From the NCBI RefSeq assembly GCF_019236175.1, contig NZ_JAFAJM010000004.1, positions 186,001-250,000 on the forward strand: 64,000 bases of DNA. The letters run 5' to 3'. The notes under the pieces were generated by a model, which was given only the letters and a program-made list of their open reading frames with translations, was not told where the DNA came from and searched no databases. This document shows positions 35,206 through 43,590 of the stretch, piece by piece. The translations under genes and the position numbers were made by a program. Within the stretch, counting starts at the first letter, position 1. Every line of letters starts with the position of its first letter. Origin of the DNA: Chryseobacterium sp. GTDB lineage: Bacteria; Bacteroidota; Bacteroidia; Flavobacteriales; Weeksellaceae.

Positions 35206-36411
35206 ATGCAAAAAAATCTTTTAATCATTGCCGGAATCTTCCTTTTTCTGGAGATTTACATTTATCAGGCCGTAAGAACATTAACGGATAATTTTTGGCT
35301 GAGAATCAGCTATTGGGTAATATCTTTAATCATATACGGAGTCTTTGCCTATGAAGTCACTCATTACCAGAGATCAGACCGAAGCATGGTAAGAGCTCAG
35401 ATTATGATTTCATTATTTTTAATATTCATCCTTCCTAAAATTTTTGTGGTCCTGTTTTTATTAATAGACGACCTTGTCAGAATCGGAGGTTACCTGATCG
35501 GATTTTCCAAACCTTCTGAAAACTTCTTTCCGGAAAGGCGAAAATTCCTCAGTCTGGTCGGCTTAGGAATGAGTGGTGTTTTGTCTGCTTTATTCATAGA
35601 CGGAATCACTTTCGGAAAATACAGACACAAAGTGAGAAGACTAAGAGTGAATTTCAATAATCTTCCCAAAAGCTTCAAAGGCTATAAAATCGTTCAGATC
35701 TCAGACGTACACAGTGGAAGTTTTTCGGATCCCGGCAAATTACAGCACGCCATTGACTTGATCAACGAACAAAATCCTGATCTGGTATTGTTCACCGGAG
35801 ATATGGTTAATAATGTAGCGGAAGAGTTCAAACCTTTCATTCCATTATTTTCGAAAATTAAAGCAAAAGACGGCAAGTTTGCCGTACTGGGAAATCACGA
35901 CTACGGCGATTATGTAACCTGGGATTCTCCTGATGCTAAAAAGAAAAACCTGGACACTCTGATCAACTACGAAAAGCAGGCCGGTTTTGACATGCTGAGA
36001 AATGAGCACAGGGTTATTGAAAAAAATGGGGAACAATTATACATTCTTGGGGTTGAAAACTGGGGACTAAAACCTTTTCCGCAATTCGGAAAACTGGATG
36101 ATGCTCTAAAAAACGTTCCGGAATCCGCTACTAAGATTTTAATGAGCCATGACCCTACTCACTTTGACTATGTGGTTAAAAAGCATCCTGCAAATGTTCA
36201 TTTAACCCTTTCAGGTCACACCCACGGAATGCAGTTTGGGCTGGATCTCAAAAATATAAAATGGTCACCGGTTCAGTATCGTTACCCTAAATGGGCGGAT
36301 CTTTATGAAAGTGAGGGCAAGCTATTGTACGTAAACAGAGGATTCGGAGTACTCGGATACCCTGGAAGAGTCGGCGTCTTACCGGAAATCACCCTTTTTG
36401 AACTGAGTTAA
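35206..36411 (+). CDS. Membrane-anchored metallophosphoesterase (YaeI-like)
   Basis: 401 residues from the ATG at 35206. Four hydrophobic segments (1-125) are followed by a twin-Arg-like stretch ERRKFLSLVGLGMSG and a calcineurin-type phosphoesterase domain. Metal motifs are complete: VQISDVHSG, VLFTGDMVN, VLGNHDYGD, ILMSHDP and LTLSGHTHGMQFG. Relatives such as YaeI cleave UDP-2,3-diacylglucosamine or other phosphodiesters; the substrate here is unknown. An earlier start at 35185 would lie inside the preceding terminator and was rejected. Confidence 0.9.
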   Translation: MQKNLLIIAGIFLFLEIYIYQAVRTLTDNFWLRISYWVISLIIYGVFAYEVTHYQRSDRSMVRAQIMISLFLIFILPKIFVVLFLLIDDLVRIGGYLIGFSKPSENFFPERRKFLSLVGLGMSGVLSALFIDGITFGKYRHKVRRLRVNFNNLPKSFKGYKIVQISDVHSGSFSDPGKLQHAIDLINEQNPDLVLFTGDMVNNVAEEFKPFIPLFSKIKAKDGKFAVLGNHDYGDYVTWDSPDAKKKNLDTLINYEKQAGFDMLRNEHRVIEKNGEQLYILGVENWGLKPFPQFGKLDDALKNVPESATKILMSHDPTHFDYVVKKHPANVHLTLSGHTHGMQFGLDLKNIKWSPVQYRYPKWADLYESEGKLLYVNRGFGVLGYPGRVGVLPEITLFELS

Positions 36412-36453
36412 CGCATTACCGGATAACAGACTATCCGTCTATACATTTACAGT

Positions 36454-37206
36454 TTAAAAAATATAATCTTTCATTCGGGAAGTAGCCATTTCCCTGTCAT
36501 TGAGAAAAGTAAGGAGGGCATCTAATTTGTCCTCCATTTTTTTGCCCGAAAATAAGCTTCGGTAAAAAGGAATCTGAAACCTATATTTCTTAAAGTCTGT
36601 AAACTGCCATGTATTAAGATAGATCAGAACGAATTCCTCATTCTGCAAGGTTTCTAAAACCATGTTCTGATAATACTTCATCGGCAGAATCTGAAATACA
36701 AAATCATTATAGGGCAACTGGCTGTAAGGAGAGATACTTTCCGGAACAATACTCAATCCGTCTTCTTCAGTAATTTCAGTATCTCTTCTGAGACGTTTGA
36801 ACGGGAAAAGAATATCCGCATTGTCAATATTGGAAACATAATTAAATTCCATCAACTTCAATTTTTCCTGTGGTACTTTCATGTCTTTCTGACGAATTCC
36901 CCGGATCTGTTTTTCCAGAAGATCCTGAATATTCTTCTTGGCATTTTCAATTTCTTCCGGATTTGATCCTTTATTATAAAAAGCAATTTCATGCCCTTTG
37001 GATGAAATTGCTTTTATAAGATTCTGCAGTTTTTCAGTGAGAGAAACCTCAACAAAAAAACTCGCTTTTATGTCATGAATATCTAAAATTCTAAGAATTG
37101 CTTTTGTGTTATCTTCTGTTATTTTTAATCTTTCTTCATCAGAAAATGAAGAGCTGTTTTCTGATTCAGCCTCCATATTCAGTATGTTAAAAGTCAATAA
37201 TACCAT
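36454..37206 (-). CDS. Polysaccharide deacetylase-like protein with degenerate active site
   Basis: 250 residues that follow the NodB-fold plan of the DUF3473-type deacetylases: LLTFNILNMEAE where active enzymes have a TVDVED-type start, NTKAILRILDIHDIKASFFVEVSL, and SSKGHEIAFYNKG where enzymes have the GHEIASHG-His region. The Asp pair and the metal-binding His residues are missing or changed, so hydrolysis is unlikely. It may be a binding or regulatory pseudoenzyme. It is upstream of nothing obvious; the threonine dehydrogenase gene precedes it on the same strand by 84 bp. Confidence 0.75.
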   Translation of the reverse strand: MVLLTFNILNMEAESENSSSFSDEERLKITEDNTKAILRILDIHDIKASFFVEVSLTEKLQNLIKAISSKGHEIAFYNKGSNPEEIENAKKNIQDLLEKQIRGIRQKDMKVPQEKLKLMEFNYVSNIDNADILFPFKRLRRDTEITEEDGLSIVPESISPYSQLPYNDFVFQILPMKYYQNMVLETLQNEEFVLIYLNTWQFTDFKKYRFQIPFYRSLFSGKKMEDKLDALLTFLNDREMATSRMKDYIF

Positions 37207-37290
37207 TTAAATTAAATTTTATATAAATTATATAATCTATTAAAAATCAATAGTTAAAGCAATTTTTAATTAAAGTATTACTTTACATGA

Positions 37291-38256
37291 TTAATTCTTA
37301 GCCAATTTTACTTTCAGATTCTTGATCATATCTTTCGTCATTTCAGAAATTCCGAAATCATAAGTCAGTCCCCAGTCTTTTTTCGCTACAGAATCATCAA
37401 TAGAAGCCGGCCACGAATCTGCAATCGCCTGTCTGAAATCCGGGTTATAATCAATGGTAAAATCCGGAATTTCTTTTTTAATTTCTTCAGCCAGTTCTTT
37501 AGGAGTAAATGACATTCCTCCTAAATTATAAGATGAACGCACCGATAAATTTTCTTTCGGGGCTTCCATTAATTTCAGGGTTGCATTGATGGCATCATCC
37601 ATATACAACATCGGCATTCCTGTATTTTCAGATATGAAACTTGTATACTTTCCGTCTTCTATCGCTTTATAAAAAATCTCAACAGCGTAGTCAGTTGTTC
37701 CGCCACCTGCAGGAGTTTTCCAGGAAATGAGTCCAGGGTATCTGATACTTCTCACATCTACTCCGTATTTATCGAAATAGTACTCGCACCACTTTTCTCC
37801 TGCCATTTTGGAAATTCCGTAAACTGTTGTCGGGTTAAGTACTACCTCCTGCCCTACATCATGTTTTGGAATTCCTTTTCCAAATACAGCGATTGAACTT
37901 GGCCAGAAGATCTTTTTAATAAGTCCTTCCTTCGCCATTTCACAAAAATGAAGCAGAGGTTCCAGATTTAATTTCCATGCGAAAATAGGTTGCTTTTCCG
38001 AAGTTCCGGACAACAGAGAAGCCAGGTGATACACAGTTGTGATATCGTAGTCCTGAATAATCTGTCTCACCAATTGTGTATTGGTAACATCCATTCTTTC
38101 ATAATGCCCGGCAGAAGTAATTCCTTCCTGCCATCTGTCCAGACCTGAAGCTACAACATTTTCCGCTCCGTGAATTTCAACAAGTCTGTTCGTCAATTCG
38201 GTGCCGATTTGTCCCAAAGCACCGGTAATCAGTATTCTTTCCGTATAGGATTCCAT
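37291..38256 (-). CDS. GalE-like NAD-dependent dehydrogenase, probable L-threonine 3-dehydrogenase
   Basis: Extended short-chain dehydrogenase of 321 residues. Nucleotide motif ITGALGQIGTEL (about 10-21), active site YGISKMAGE (Tyr about 145, Lys about 149) and the WPSSIAVFGKG stretch. The set TTVYGISKMAGEKWCEYYFDKYGVDVRSIRYPG closely resembles the SDR-type threonine dehydrogenase described from Flavobacterium frigidimaris, which makes 2-amino-3-ketobutyrate. The partner glycine C-acetyltransferase gene is not in the window, so the assignment rests on sequence alone. A -7-like TACTTTTG is at 38281-38288. Confidence 0.85.
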   Translation of the reverse strand: MESYTERILITGALGQIGTELTNRLVEIHGAENVVASGLDRWQEGITSAGHYERMDVTNTQLVRQIIQDYDITTVYHLASLLSGTSEKQPIFAWKLNLEPLLHFCEMAKEGLIKKIFWPSSIAVFGKGIPKHDVGQEVVLNPTTVYGISKMAGEKWCEYYFDKYGVDVRSIRYPGLISWKTPAGGGTTDYAVEIFYKAIEDGKYTSFISENTGMPMLYMDDAINATLKLMEAPKENLSVRSSYNLGGMSFTPKELAEEIKKEIPDFTIDYNPDFRQAIADSWPASIDDSVAKKDWGLTYDFGISEMTKDMIKNLKVKLAKN

Positions 38257-38613
38257 TTTTCAGATTTTTTTAGAATTCTACAAAAGTAAAAAAAACATGT
38301 CAACCATAATAAAAAAGGTGTATTTAAAAAAAAGGCCTGCCATTATGATCAAAACTTATCTGTAAAATCCGGACCTGCATTCATAAGATGATATCCTGTG
38401 CTAATATCAGTGATCTTTTTAATCTATCATTCGGGTAGAGCAATACATACAATCCGGTAAACAGCACAGAATGACTGTTTTATAATATATACTTAAGAAA
38501 TAACAATCCTCAAAATCCATAGTTATTTCGGATAAAACACCTTATCTCCAACCTTACAGACAATGATTTACACAAAAAATCAATAATTTTGTTCTAAAGA
38601 AAAAACAATTAGT
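38257..38613. other. Divergent intergenic region between threonine dehydrogenase and ggt genes
   Basis: 357 bp with no open frame. It contains -7 elements for both genes: TACTTTTG on the minus strand (38281-38288) and TAATTTTG on the plus strand (38584-38591). Nothing else was recognised in the middle. Confidence 0.55.
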
Positions 38614-40302
38614 ATGAAGAAGATTTTAATTGCTTCGATGCTGTTGGCAGCTCAACTCAGCTGGGCTCAGTTCACAGATATCAATATTATCAAGGAAGTA
38701 CAGGTAAAAAAGAAAGGTGTTGTAGTCTCTGCACACCCATTAGCCAGTGAAGCGGGGGCGAAAATCTTAAAAATGGGCGGTAATGCCTACGACGCTATTA
38801 CAGCAACCCAATACGCACTTGCTGTTGTTTATCCACAGGCAGGAAATATTGGTGGCGGCGGATTTTTAGTCGGCGTAAAAAATAATGGTGAAAAATTTAC
38901 ACTGGATTACAGGGAAACAGCTCCGAAAAAAGCTTCCCGTGACATGTACATTGATAAAAAAGGAAAAGCAGATACAGATCTTTCTCAAAACGGAAGACTT
39001 GCAGTGGGCATTCCCGGAAGTGTAGCCGGTTTTTTTGCGACCCTGAAATATGGTAAGCTTCCAATGGAAAAGATTATTCAGCCTGCTATTGATCTGGCAG
39101 AAAAAGGATTTACCATCACAGATAAAGAAGCAGAAATGCTGAATAGTCAGAGAGAAAAATTCCAGAAACACAATAAATCTTCTATCATTTTTGTAAAAGA
39201 TGCTCCATGGAAAGCCGGCGATCTTTTGATCCAAAAAGACCTGGCTGAAACGCTGAAACTCATCCAGAAATTAGGTGCTAAAGGTTTTTATGAAGGGAAA
39301 ACAGCTGATCTTTTGGTAGCTGAGATGAAAAGAGGCAACGGAATCATCACCCTTGAAGATCTTAAAAATTATAAAGTCGCAGAGAGAAAGGCTCTTGAAT
39401 TTGATTATAAAGGGAACGATGTGGTAACGATGCCTTTACCTTCAAGCGGTGGAGTTCTTCTTGCCCAGATGCTCAGAATGGCTAGTTTCGAAAATCTTGA
39501 GAAATACCAGCAAAACTCTACAAAAGCTGTTCAGATCATGGCTGAAGCAGAAAGAAGAGCCTTTGCAGACAGAGCCGAATACATGGGTGACCCTGATTTC
39601 ATTCAGGATAAAACATCCTATCTGATCTCTGACGATTACCTGAAAGGAAGATGGAAAAGTTTTAGTTTTGATAAAGCCACGCCAAGTTCAGAAGTGGGTA
39701 AAATTATTGAACAGCCTAAAGAATCTATGCAGACAACCCATATTTCCGTATTGGATAAGGATGGAAATGCCGCTTCTGTAACCACAACACTTAACGGCTA
39801 TTACGGAAGTAAAGTGCTTGTTTCAGGAGCCGGATTCTTTTTAAATAATGAAATGGATGATTTCTCCATCAAACCAGGAGTTCCGAATATGTTTGGAGCA
39901 GTAGGGGGAGAAGCTAATTCTATTCAGCCTAATAAGAGAATGCTGTCTTCCATGACTCCGACAATTATCCTTAAAAACGGGAAACCTTTTATGGTCGTGG
40001 GAACTCCCGGAGGAACAACGATTCCGACTTCAGTATATCAATCTATCGTAAATGTTGTGGATTTTAAACTGAATGCCAATATATCGGTCAATGCACCAAA
40101 ATTCCACCACCAATGGCTTCCGGAAAGCATTAGTGTTGAAAATAACTTTCCGGAAAGTACCATTTCCGAACTTAAAAGTAAAAATTATGTTATTGAAAAA
40201 GTAAAACAGATCGGTAAAACAGAAATGATTGTTCTTGATGAAAACGGAAACATCCATGCTGTAGCAGACGGTCGTGGTGATGACTCAGTTGCTGTTGAAT
40301 AA
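38614..40302 (+). CDS. ggt: Gamma-glutamyltransferase
   Basis: Periplasmic enzyme that cleaves glutathione and other gamma-glutamyl compounds; 562 residues with a signal peptide (about 1-18, LLAAQLSWAQ). The precursor cuts itself before the nucleophile Thr of the small subunit, here in MQTTHISVLDKDGNAASVTTTLN. Family motifs: GNIGGGGFLVG, LDYRETAPKKASRDMY (substrate Arg), GIPGSVAGF and SMTPTIILKNGKPFMVVGTPGG. Intact, with its own promoter and terminator. Confidence 0.96.
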   Translation: MKKILIASMLLAAQLSWAQFTDINIIKEVQVKKKGVVVSAHPLASEAGAKILKMGGNAYDAITATQYALAVVYPQAGNIGGGGFLVGVKNNGEKFTLDYRETAPKKASRDMYIDKKGKADTDLSQNGRLAVGIPGSVAGFFATLKYGKLPMEKIIQPAIDLAEKGFTITDKEAEMLNSQREKFQKHNKSSIIFVKDAPWKAGDLLIQKDLAETLKLIQKLGAKGFYEGKTADLLVAEMKRGNGIITLEDLKNYKVAERKALEFDYKGNDVVTMPLPSSGGVLLAQMLRMASFENLEKYQQNSTKAVQIMAEAERRAFADRAEYMGDPDFIQDKTSYLISDDYLKGRWKSFSFDKATPSSEVGKIIEQPKESMQTTHISVLDKDGNAASVTTTLNGYYGSKVLVSGAGFFLNNEMDDFSIKPGVPNMFGAVGGEANSIQPNKRMLSSMTPTIILKNGKPFMVVGTPGGTTIPTSVYQSIVNVVDFKLNANISVNAPKFHHQWLPESISVENNFPESTISELKSKNYVIEKVKQIGKTEMIVLDENGNIHAVADGRGDDSVAVE

Positions 40303-40320
40303 TTATTGATACTTAACATT

Positions 40321-40364
40321 CATCAAAAAAAGGGTTAGAAATATGTTCTAGCCCTTTTTTGATG
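40321..40364 (+). terminator. Intrinsic terminator after ggt
   Basis: CATCAAAAAAAGGGTTAGAA pairs with TTCTAGCCCTTTTTTGATG (one G-U and one bulge) around ATATG. Confidence 0.85.
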
Positions 40365-40421
40365 CGTACTGATTTTCCCTTCCGGACCCTATTTTTTTAA
40401 TAGCTTTAACTCTTTCATTAC

Positions 40422-40447
40422 AAATTCATGATTTTTATCATGAATTT
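40422..40447. repeat. Perfect inverted repeat before the dicarboxylate symporter gene
   Basis: AAATTCATGAT (40422-40432) and ATCATGAATTT (40437-40447), an 11-bp perfect match around TTTT, 42 bp before the start codon. It may be an operator or a hairpin in the leader. Confidence 0.6.
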
Positions 40448-40488
40448 GGAAAAATTTCATAATTTCGCGATGCAAAAAATTATTTCTT

Positions 40489-41751
40489 TTGAAGTCAAAA
40501 AAACTCTTTCAACAGCTATATTTTCAGGTGTTTCTTGCCATCATTGCAGGTATTCTTTTGGGGAACTTCTACCCTGAACTGGGAGAGAAGATGAAACCAC
40601 TGGGAGACGGATTCATTAAACTGGTTAAAATGATCATTGCTCCCGTCATTTTTATTACGCTGACATTGGGAATTGCCCACATGACAGACCTTAAAAAAGT
40701 AGGGAGAATTGCCATCAAAGCAATGATTTACTTTTTTACATTTTCCACACTGGCCTTGATCATTGGGCTCATTGTAGCCAATGTCCTGCATCCTGGTCAT
40801 GGTTTGAATATTGCCCCTTCTAGTCTTTCAGGAGATGTATCATAGTATAAGGCACAAGCTCATGAAACCTCTCTTACCGGGTTTATTATGAATATTATTC
40901 CGGAAACCTTATTCAGTCCGTTGGTTGGAGATAATATTCTTCAGGTACTTCTCGTTGCCATTTTAACGGGAGTAGCATTGGTATTAACCAAAGAAAAAAG
41001 TCAAAGAATTACAGATTTCCTTCAGGATTTATCTGCTCCGATTTTCAAGATTGTACATATATTAATGAAACTTGCTCCTGTAGGAGCTTTTGGAGCGATA
41101 GCATTCACAATAGGAAAATACGGCATTCATTCTGTACTGAATCTGATTTATCTGGTACTTACCTTTTATATAACCTCTATCCTGTTTGTTGTATTAGTTC
41201 TGGGAGCTGTGGCATGGTATAACGGGTTCAGTATTTTCAAATTGCTTCTTTATATTAAAGAAGAATTGCTTCTGGTATTGGGAACAAGCTCTTCTGAGCC
41301 GGCTCTTCCGAGACTGATGGAAAAACTGGAAAAGGCAGGTTGCTCTAAAGCAATTGTCGGACTGGTAGTCCCCACCGGATATTCATTTAATTTGGACGGA
41401 ACCAATATTTATATGACTTTAGCCGCGCTTTTCATCGCTCAGGCGCTGAATATACATCTTCCCCTGGAAAGGCAACTGATGCTTTTATTTGTAGCCATGC
41501 TAAGTTCCAAAGGTGCTGCCGGAGTTACCGGTGCAGGATTTGTTACTCTGGCTGCAACATTAGCTGTAGTTCCTGAAGTTCCGCTTGCGGGAATGACCCT
41601 GATTTTAGGAATAGATAAATTTATGAGTGAATGCAGAGCGCTAACCAATGTGATAGGAAATGCCGTAGCTACAATAGTGGTTGCCAACTGGGAAAAGCAA
41701 CTTGATAAAGAACAGCTCCAGTATAGTCTGAATCATACAGAAATAGATTAA
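40489..41751 (+). pseudogene. Dicarboxylate/amino acid:cation symporter, interrupted by in-frame TAG
   Basis: The reading frame runs from a TTG at 40489 ([19 protein letters not shown]) to 41751 with one stop, TAG at 40843-40845, after LSGDVS. The frame continues without a shift as [23 protein letters not shown]. Joined, the product would be about 420 residues, the normal size for DAACS (DctA/GltP) transporters. Signature parts sit on both sides: [19 protein letters not shown] before, and [35 protein letters not shown] and [15 protein letters not shown] after. A single change, perhaps AAG to TAG, would explain it. A restart at 40888 would lack the first helices. It is a pseudogene unless the stop is read through or is a sequencing error. 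Confidence 0.85.
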
Positions 41752-41770
41752 AACGAGGTTGAAGAAAGCT

Positions 41771-42622
41771 TTAAACTAAAATATTCAAACTTGCCGGTTG
41801 CACTTTCACGTGGACCGGTGATTTTATTTTGTTAAATTCTCCGTCAAGATGCCAGTTCTTTGTATTTACCTGAAATGAAATTTCAGAAACCGGAAGATAA
41901 GTAACATATTCATCGTCTTTCAGTCTTTTGGTAAACATTCTGAACGCAAATAGTGCTGAATAGGTAAGCGGAAATTTTTTCACCAGAACCATATCTACCA
42001 GTCCGTCACTTTTACTCGCTTTAGGGGCGATGTAGGCATTATTACCAAATTGACGGGTATTGGCAATATTCAACATAAGATATCTGCCATTGTATTGCTG
42101 GTACTGCTCGTCAAAAAACTTTACTTTAATGGGTTTATAATTGAAGAATGTTTTCAGAGAAACTTTGATATAATTCTTAAATCCGCGGCTTGTTTTCTCA
42201 AATTCTTTAACGACTTTACCGTCAAATCCGGTACCTGAAACATTAATAGAAAGTCTGTCGTTAACAGTGAAGGTATCAATCTTTCTTGATTTTTTCGCTT
42301 TTATTTTCTGCAAAAGCTCATCCAGATTTTTACTGAAACGGGTTTCATTGGAAAATCCATTTCCTGAACCTGCCGGAAATATGGCCAGAATTTTATCTGT
42401 AGAAATCAGATTTTGGGCGACCGTAGAGATGGTTCCATCCCCCCCAATAGCTACAAAGATATCTACATTATCAAAATGAGTCTGAATAAACTCATCTGTT
42501 CCGGGAATAGATTCTGAAACATAATACAAAGGGTTATTTACCTTAGTTTTAAGTTCATCCAGAAATGGCTGATAATTCTTTTTGGCCGAAAAAGGATTGA
42601 TGATAAAAGCTACATTTTCCAT
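41771..42622 (-). CDS. Diacylglycerol kinase family lipid kinase
   Basis: 283 residues from the ATG at 42622. N-terminal DAGK catalytic domain with AFIINPFSAKK, VAIGGDGTISTVAQNLI (nucleotide-binding GGDGT), IFPAGSGNGFSNETRF and FDGKVVKEF; the C-terminal beta domain ends in LDGEFNKIKSPVHVKVQPASLNILV with the DGE metal site. Such enzymes phosphorylate lipids (diacylglycerol, sphingosine-like or others) at the membrane. A start at 42661 is possible in frame but would overlap the terminator of the preceding gene. Confidence 0.92.
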   Translation of the reverse strand: MENVAFIINPFSAKKNYQPFLDELKTKVNNPLYYVSESIPGTDEFIQTHFDNVDIFVAIGGDGTISTVAQNLISTDKILAIFPAGSGNGFSNETRFSKNLDELLQKIKAKKSRKIDTFTVNDRLSINVSGTGFDGKVVKEFEKTSRGFKNYIKVSLKTFFNYKPIKVKFFDEQYQQYNGRYLMLNIANTRQFGNNAYIAPKASKSDGLVDMVLVKKFPLTYSALFAFRMFTKRLKDDEYVTYLPVSEISFQVNTKNWHLDGEFNKIKSPVHVKVQPASLNILV

Positions 42623-42638
42623 TACTGCAAAAATAAAC

Positions 42639-42662
42639 AATGCTTCCTGATCCGGAAGCATT
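42639..42662 (-). terminator. Intrinsic terminator after the DUF3298 gene
   Basis: AATGCTTCC (42639-42647) and GGAAGCATT (42654-42662), a perfect 9-bp stem with T-rich sequence following on the minus strand. Confidence 0.72.
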
Positions 42663-42665
42663 AAT

Positions 42666-43490
42666 CTATTTAATTTTCATTCTTTCTTTAAATTCTGTAT
42701 TGAGGGTCCCCTTTAATTCTTCCCAGGAAACGGGAATTGTAATATCTCCGGCAGCAAAAGCTGCGATTTCGTAAGGGCTATAATGAAAATACAGGCGATC
42801 CTGATCAAAATAGAAATTATTAGTGGCAGGAATTTTATCAACCAACAGCATTTCTGAGTTTTTCACTTCTCCTTCTGCATCTGTCGTTCCGCTGTTGATT
42901 TTATTAACATTTTTCATCAGAATATCCCCAATCTTACCTGCGGGCATTGAGGTAATGTCTTTCAATTCCAGTTTTTTATTATTTTTAAGGTCGAATACTC
43001 TTTCTGAAAATCCGTAATTATCATGTGCTCCCCCTTCGTATCCGCTTCCTGTATATTGGATATGCATATAACCGTTAGTATTCGAAATAAGATTCATATG
43101 GGAACTTGAATACCAGTTCTGGGCGTACGTAATATCTGAAGCCCAATCTTTGCTGTCATTTTTTACAGAAGAAAAGTAGTTCTGTTTTTCTTTTTCCAGA
43201 TAAGCCTGAAGCCCCTGTTTAGAAAAATCCTTAATATTCTTTTCCTGAAAGTAAATACTGTCCAGAAGTTTTTTATCCTTTAATGAAGGAAAAACCAAAA
43301 GTTTAGCCATAAAGGCCACTTTTATAGAATCTGTTATTTTTGTAGAATCACTGATTTTAACAGAATCTACAACCATTTCTCCGGATGGTTTGTTTTCTGC
43401 TTTTTCTGTTGCCGCAACTGTTTCCGTTTTTTTACAGGCAGCAAAAAGGAAAAATGCAGATAACGCTAAAACAGCAGTCGTATTTTTCAT
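42666..43490 (-). CDS. DUF3298-domain lipoprotein
   Basis: 274 residues. Lipoprotein signal peptide with LFAACKKTE (Cys about 19), a Glu/Lys/Ser-rich linker, a DUF4163-like region (about 85-170, SSHMNLISNTNGYMHIQYTGSGYEGGAHDNYG) and a C-terminal DUF3298 part with FYFDQDRLYFHYSPYEIAAFAAGDITIPVSWEELK. The GAHDNYG and YSPYEIA motifs are typical of this domain family, also found in the extracellular part of the anti-sigma factor RsiV, where it binds lysozyme. A lysozyme-binding role here is not shown. Confidence 0.88.
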   Translation of the reverse strand: MKNTTAVLALSAFFLFAACKKTETVAATEKAENKPSGEMVVDSVKISDSTKITDSIKVAFMAKLLVFPSLKDKKLLDSIYFQEKNIKDFSKQGLQAYLEKEKQNYFSSVKNDSKDWASDITYAQNWYSSSHMNLISNTNGYMHIQYTGSGYEGGAHDNYGFSERVFDLKNNKKLELKDITSMPAGKIGDILMKNVNKINSGTTDAEGEVKNSEMLLVDKIPATNNFYFDQDRLYFHYSPYEIAAFAAGDITIPVSWEELKGTLNTEFKERMKIK

Positions 43491-43514
43491 AATTTATAAT
43501 TTTTCATATGAATA

Positions 43515-43545
43515 CAAAAACCATTCAAAAGATGAATGGTTTTTG
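43515..43545 (-). terminator. Intrinsic terminator after the DUF3857 gene pair
   Basis: CAAAAACCATTCA (43515-43527) pairs perfectly with TGAATGGTTTTTG (43533-43545) around five bases. Confidence 0.8.
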
Positions 43546-43590
43546 AAAAAAATTAATATTTTTTTGTAAATAAAAGTCACAAAAAGACAA

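Noticed and set aside
38820..38850. A DnaA-box-like TTATCCACA match
   Set aside because: It is a single match inside the ggt coding region, without an AT-rich unwinding element or further boxes, so it is not evidence of an origin.
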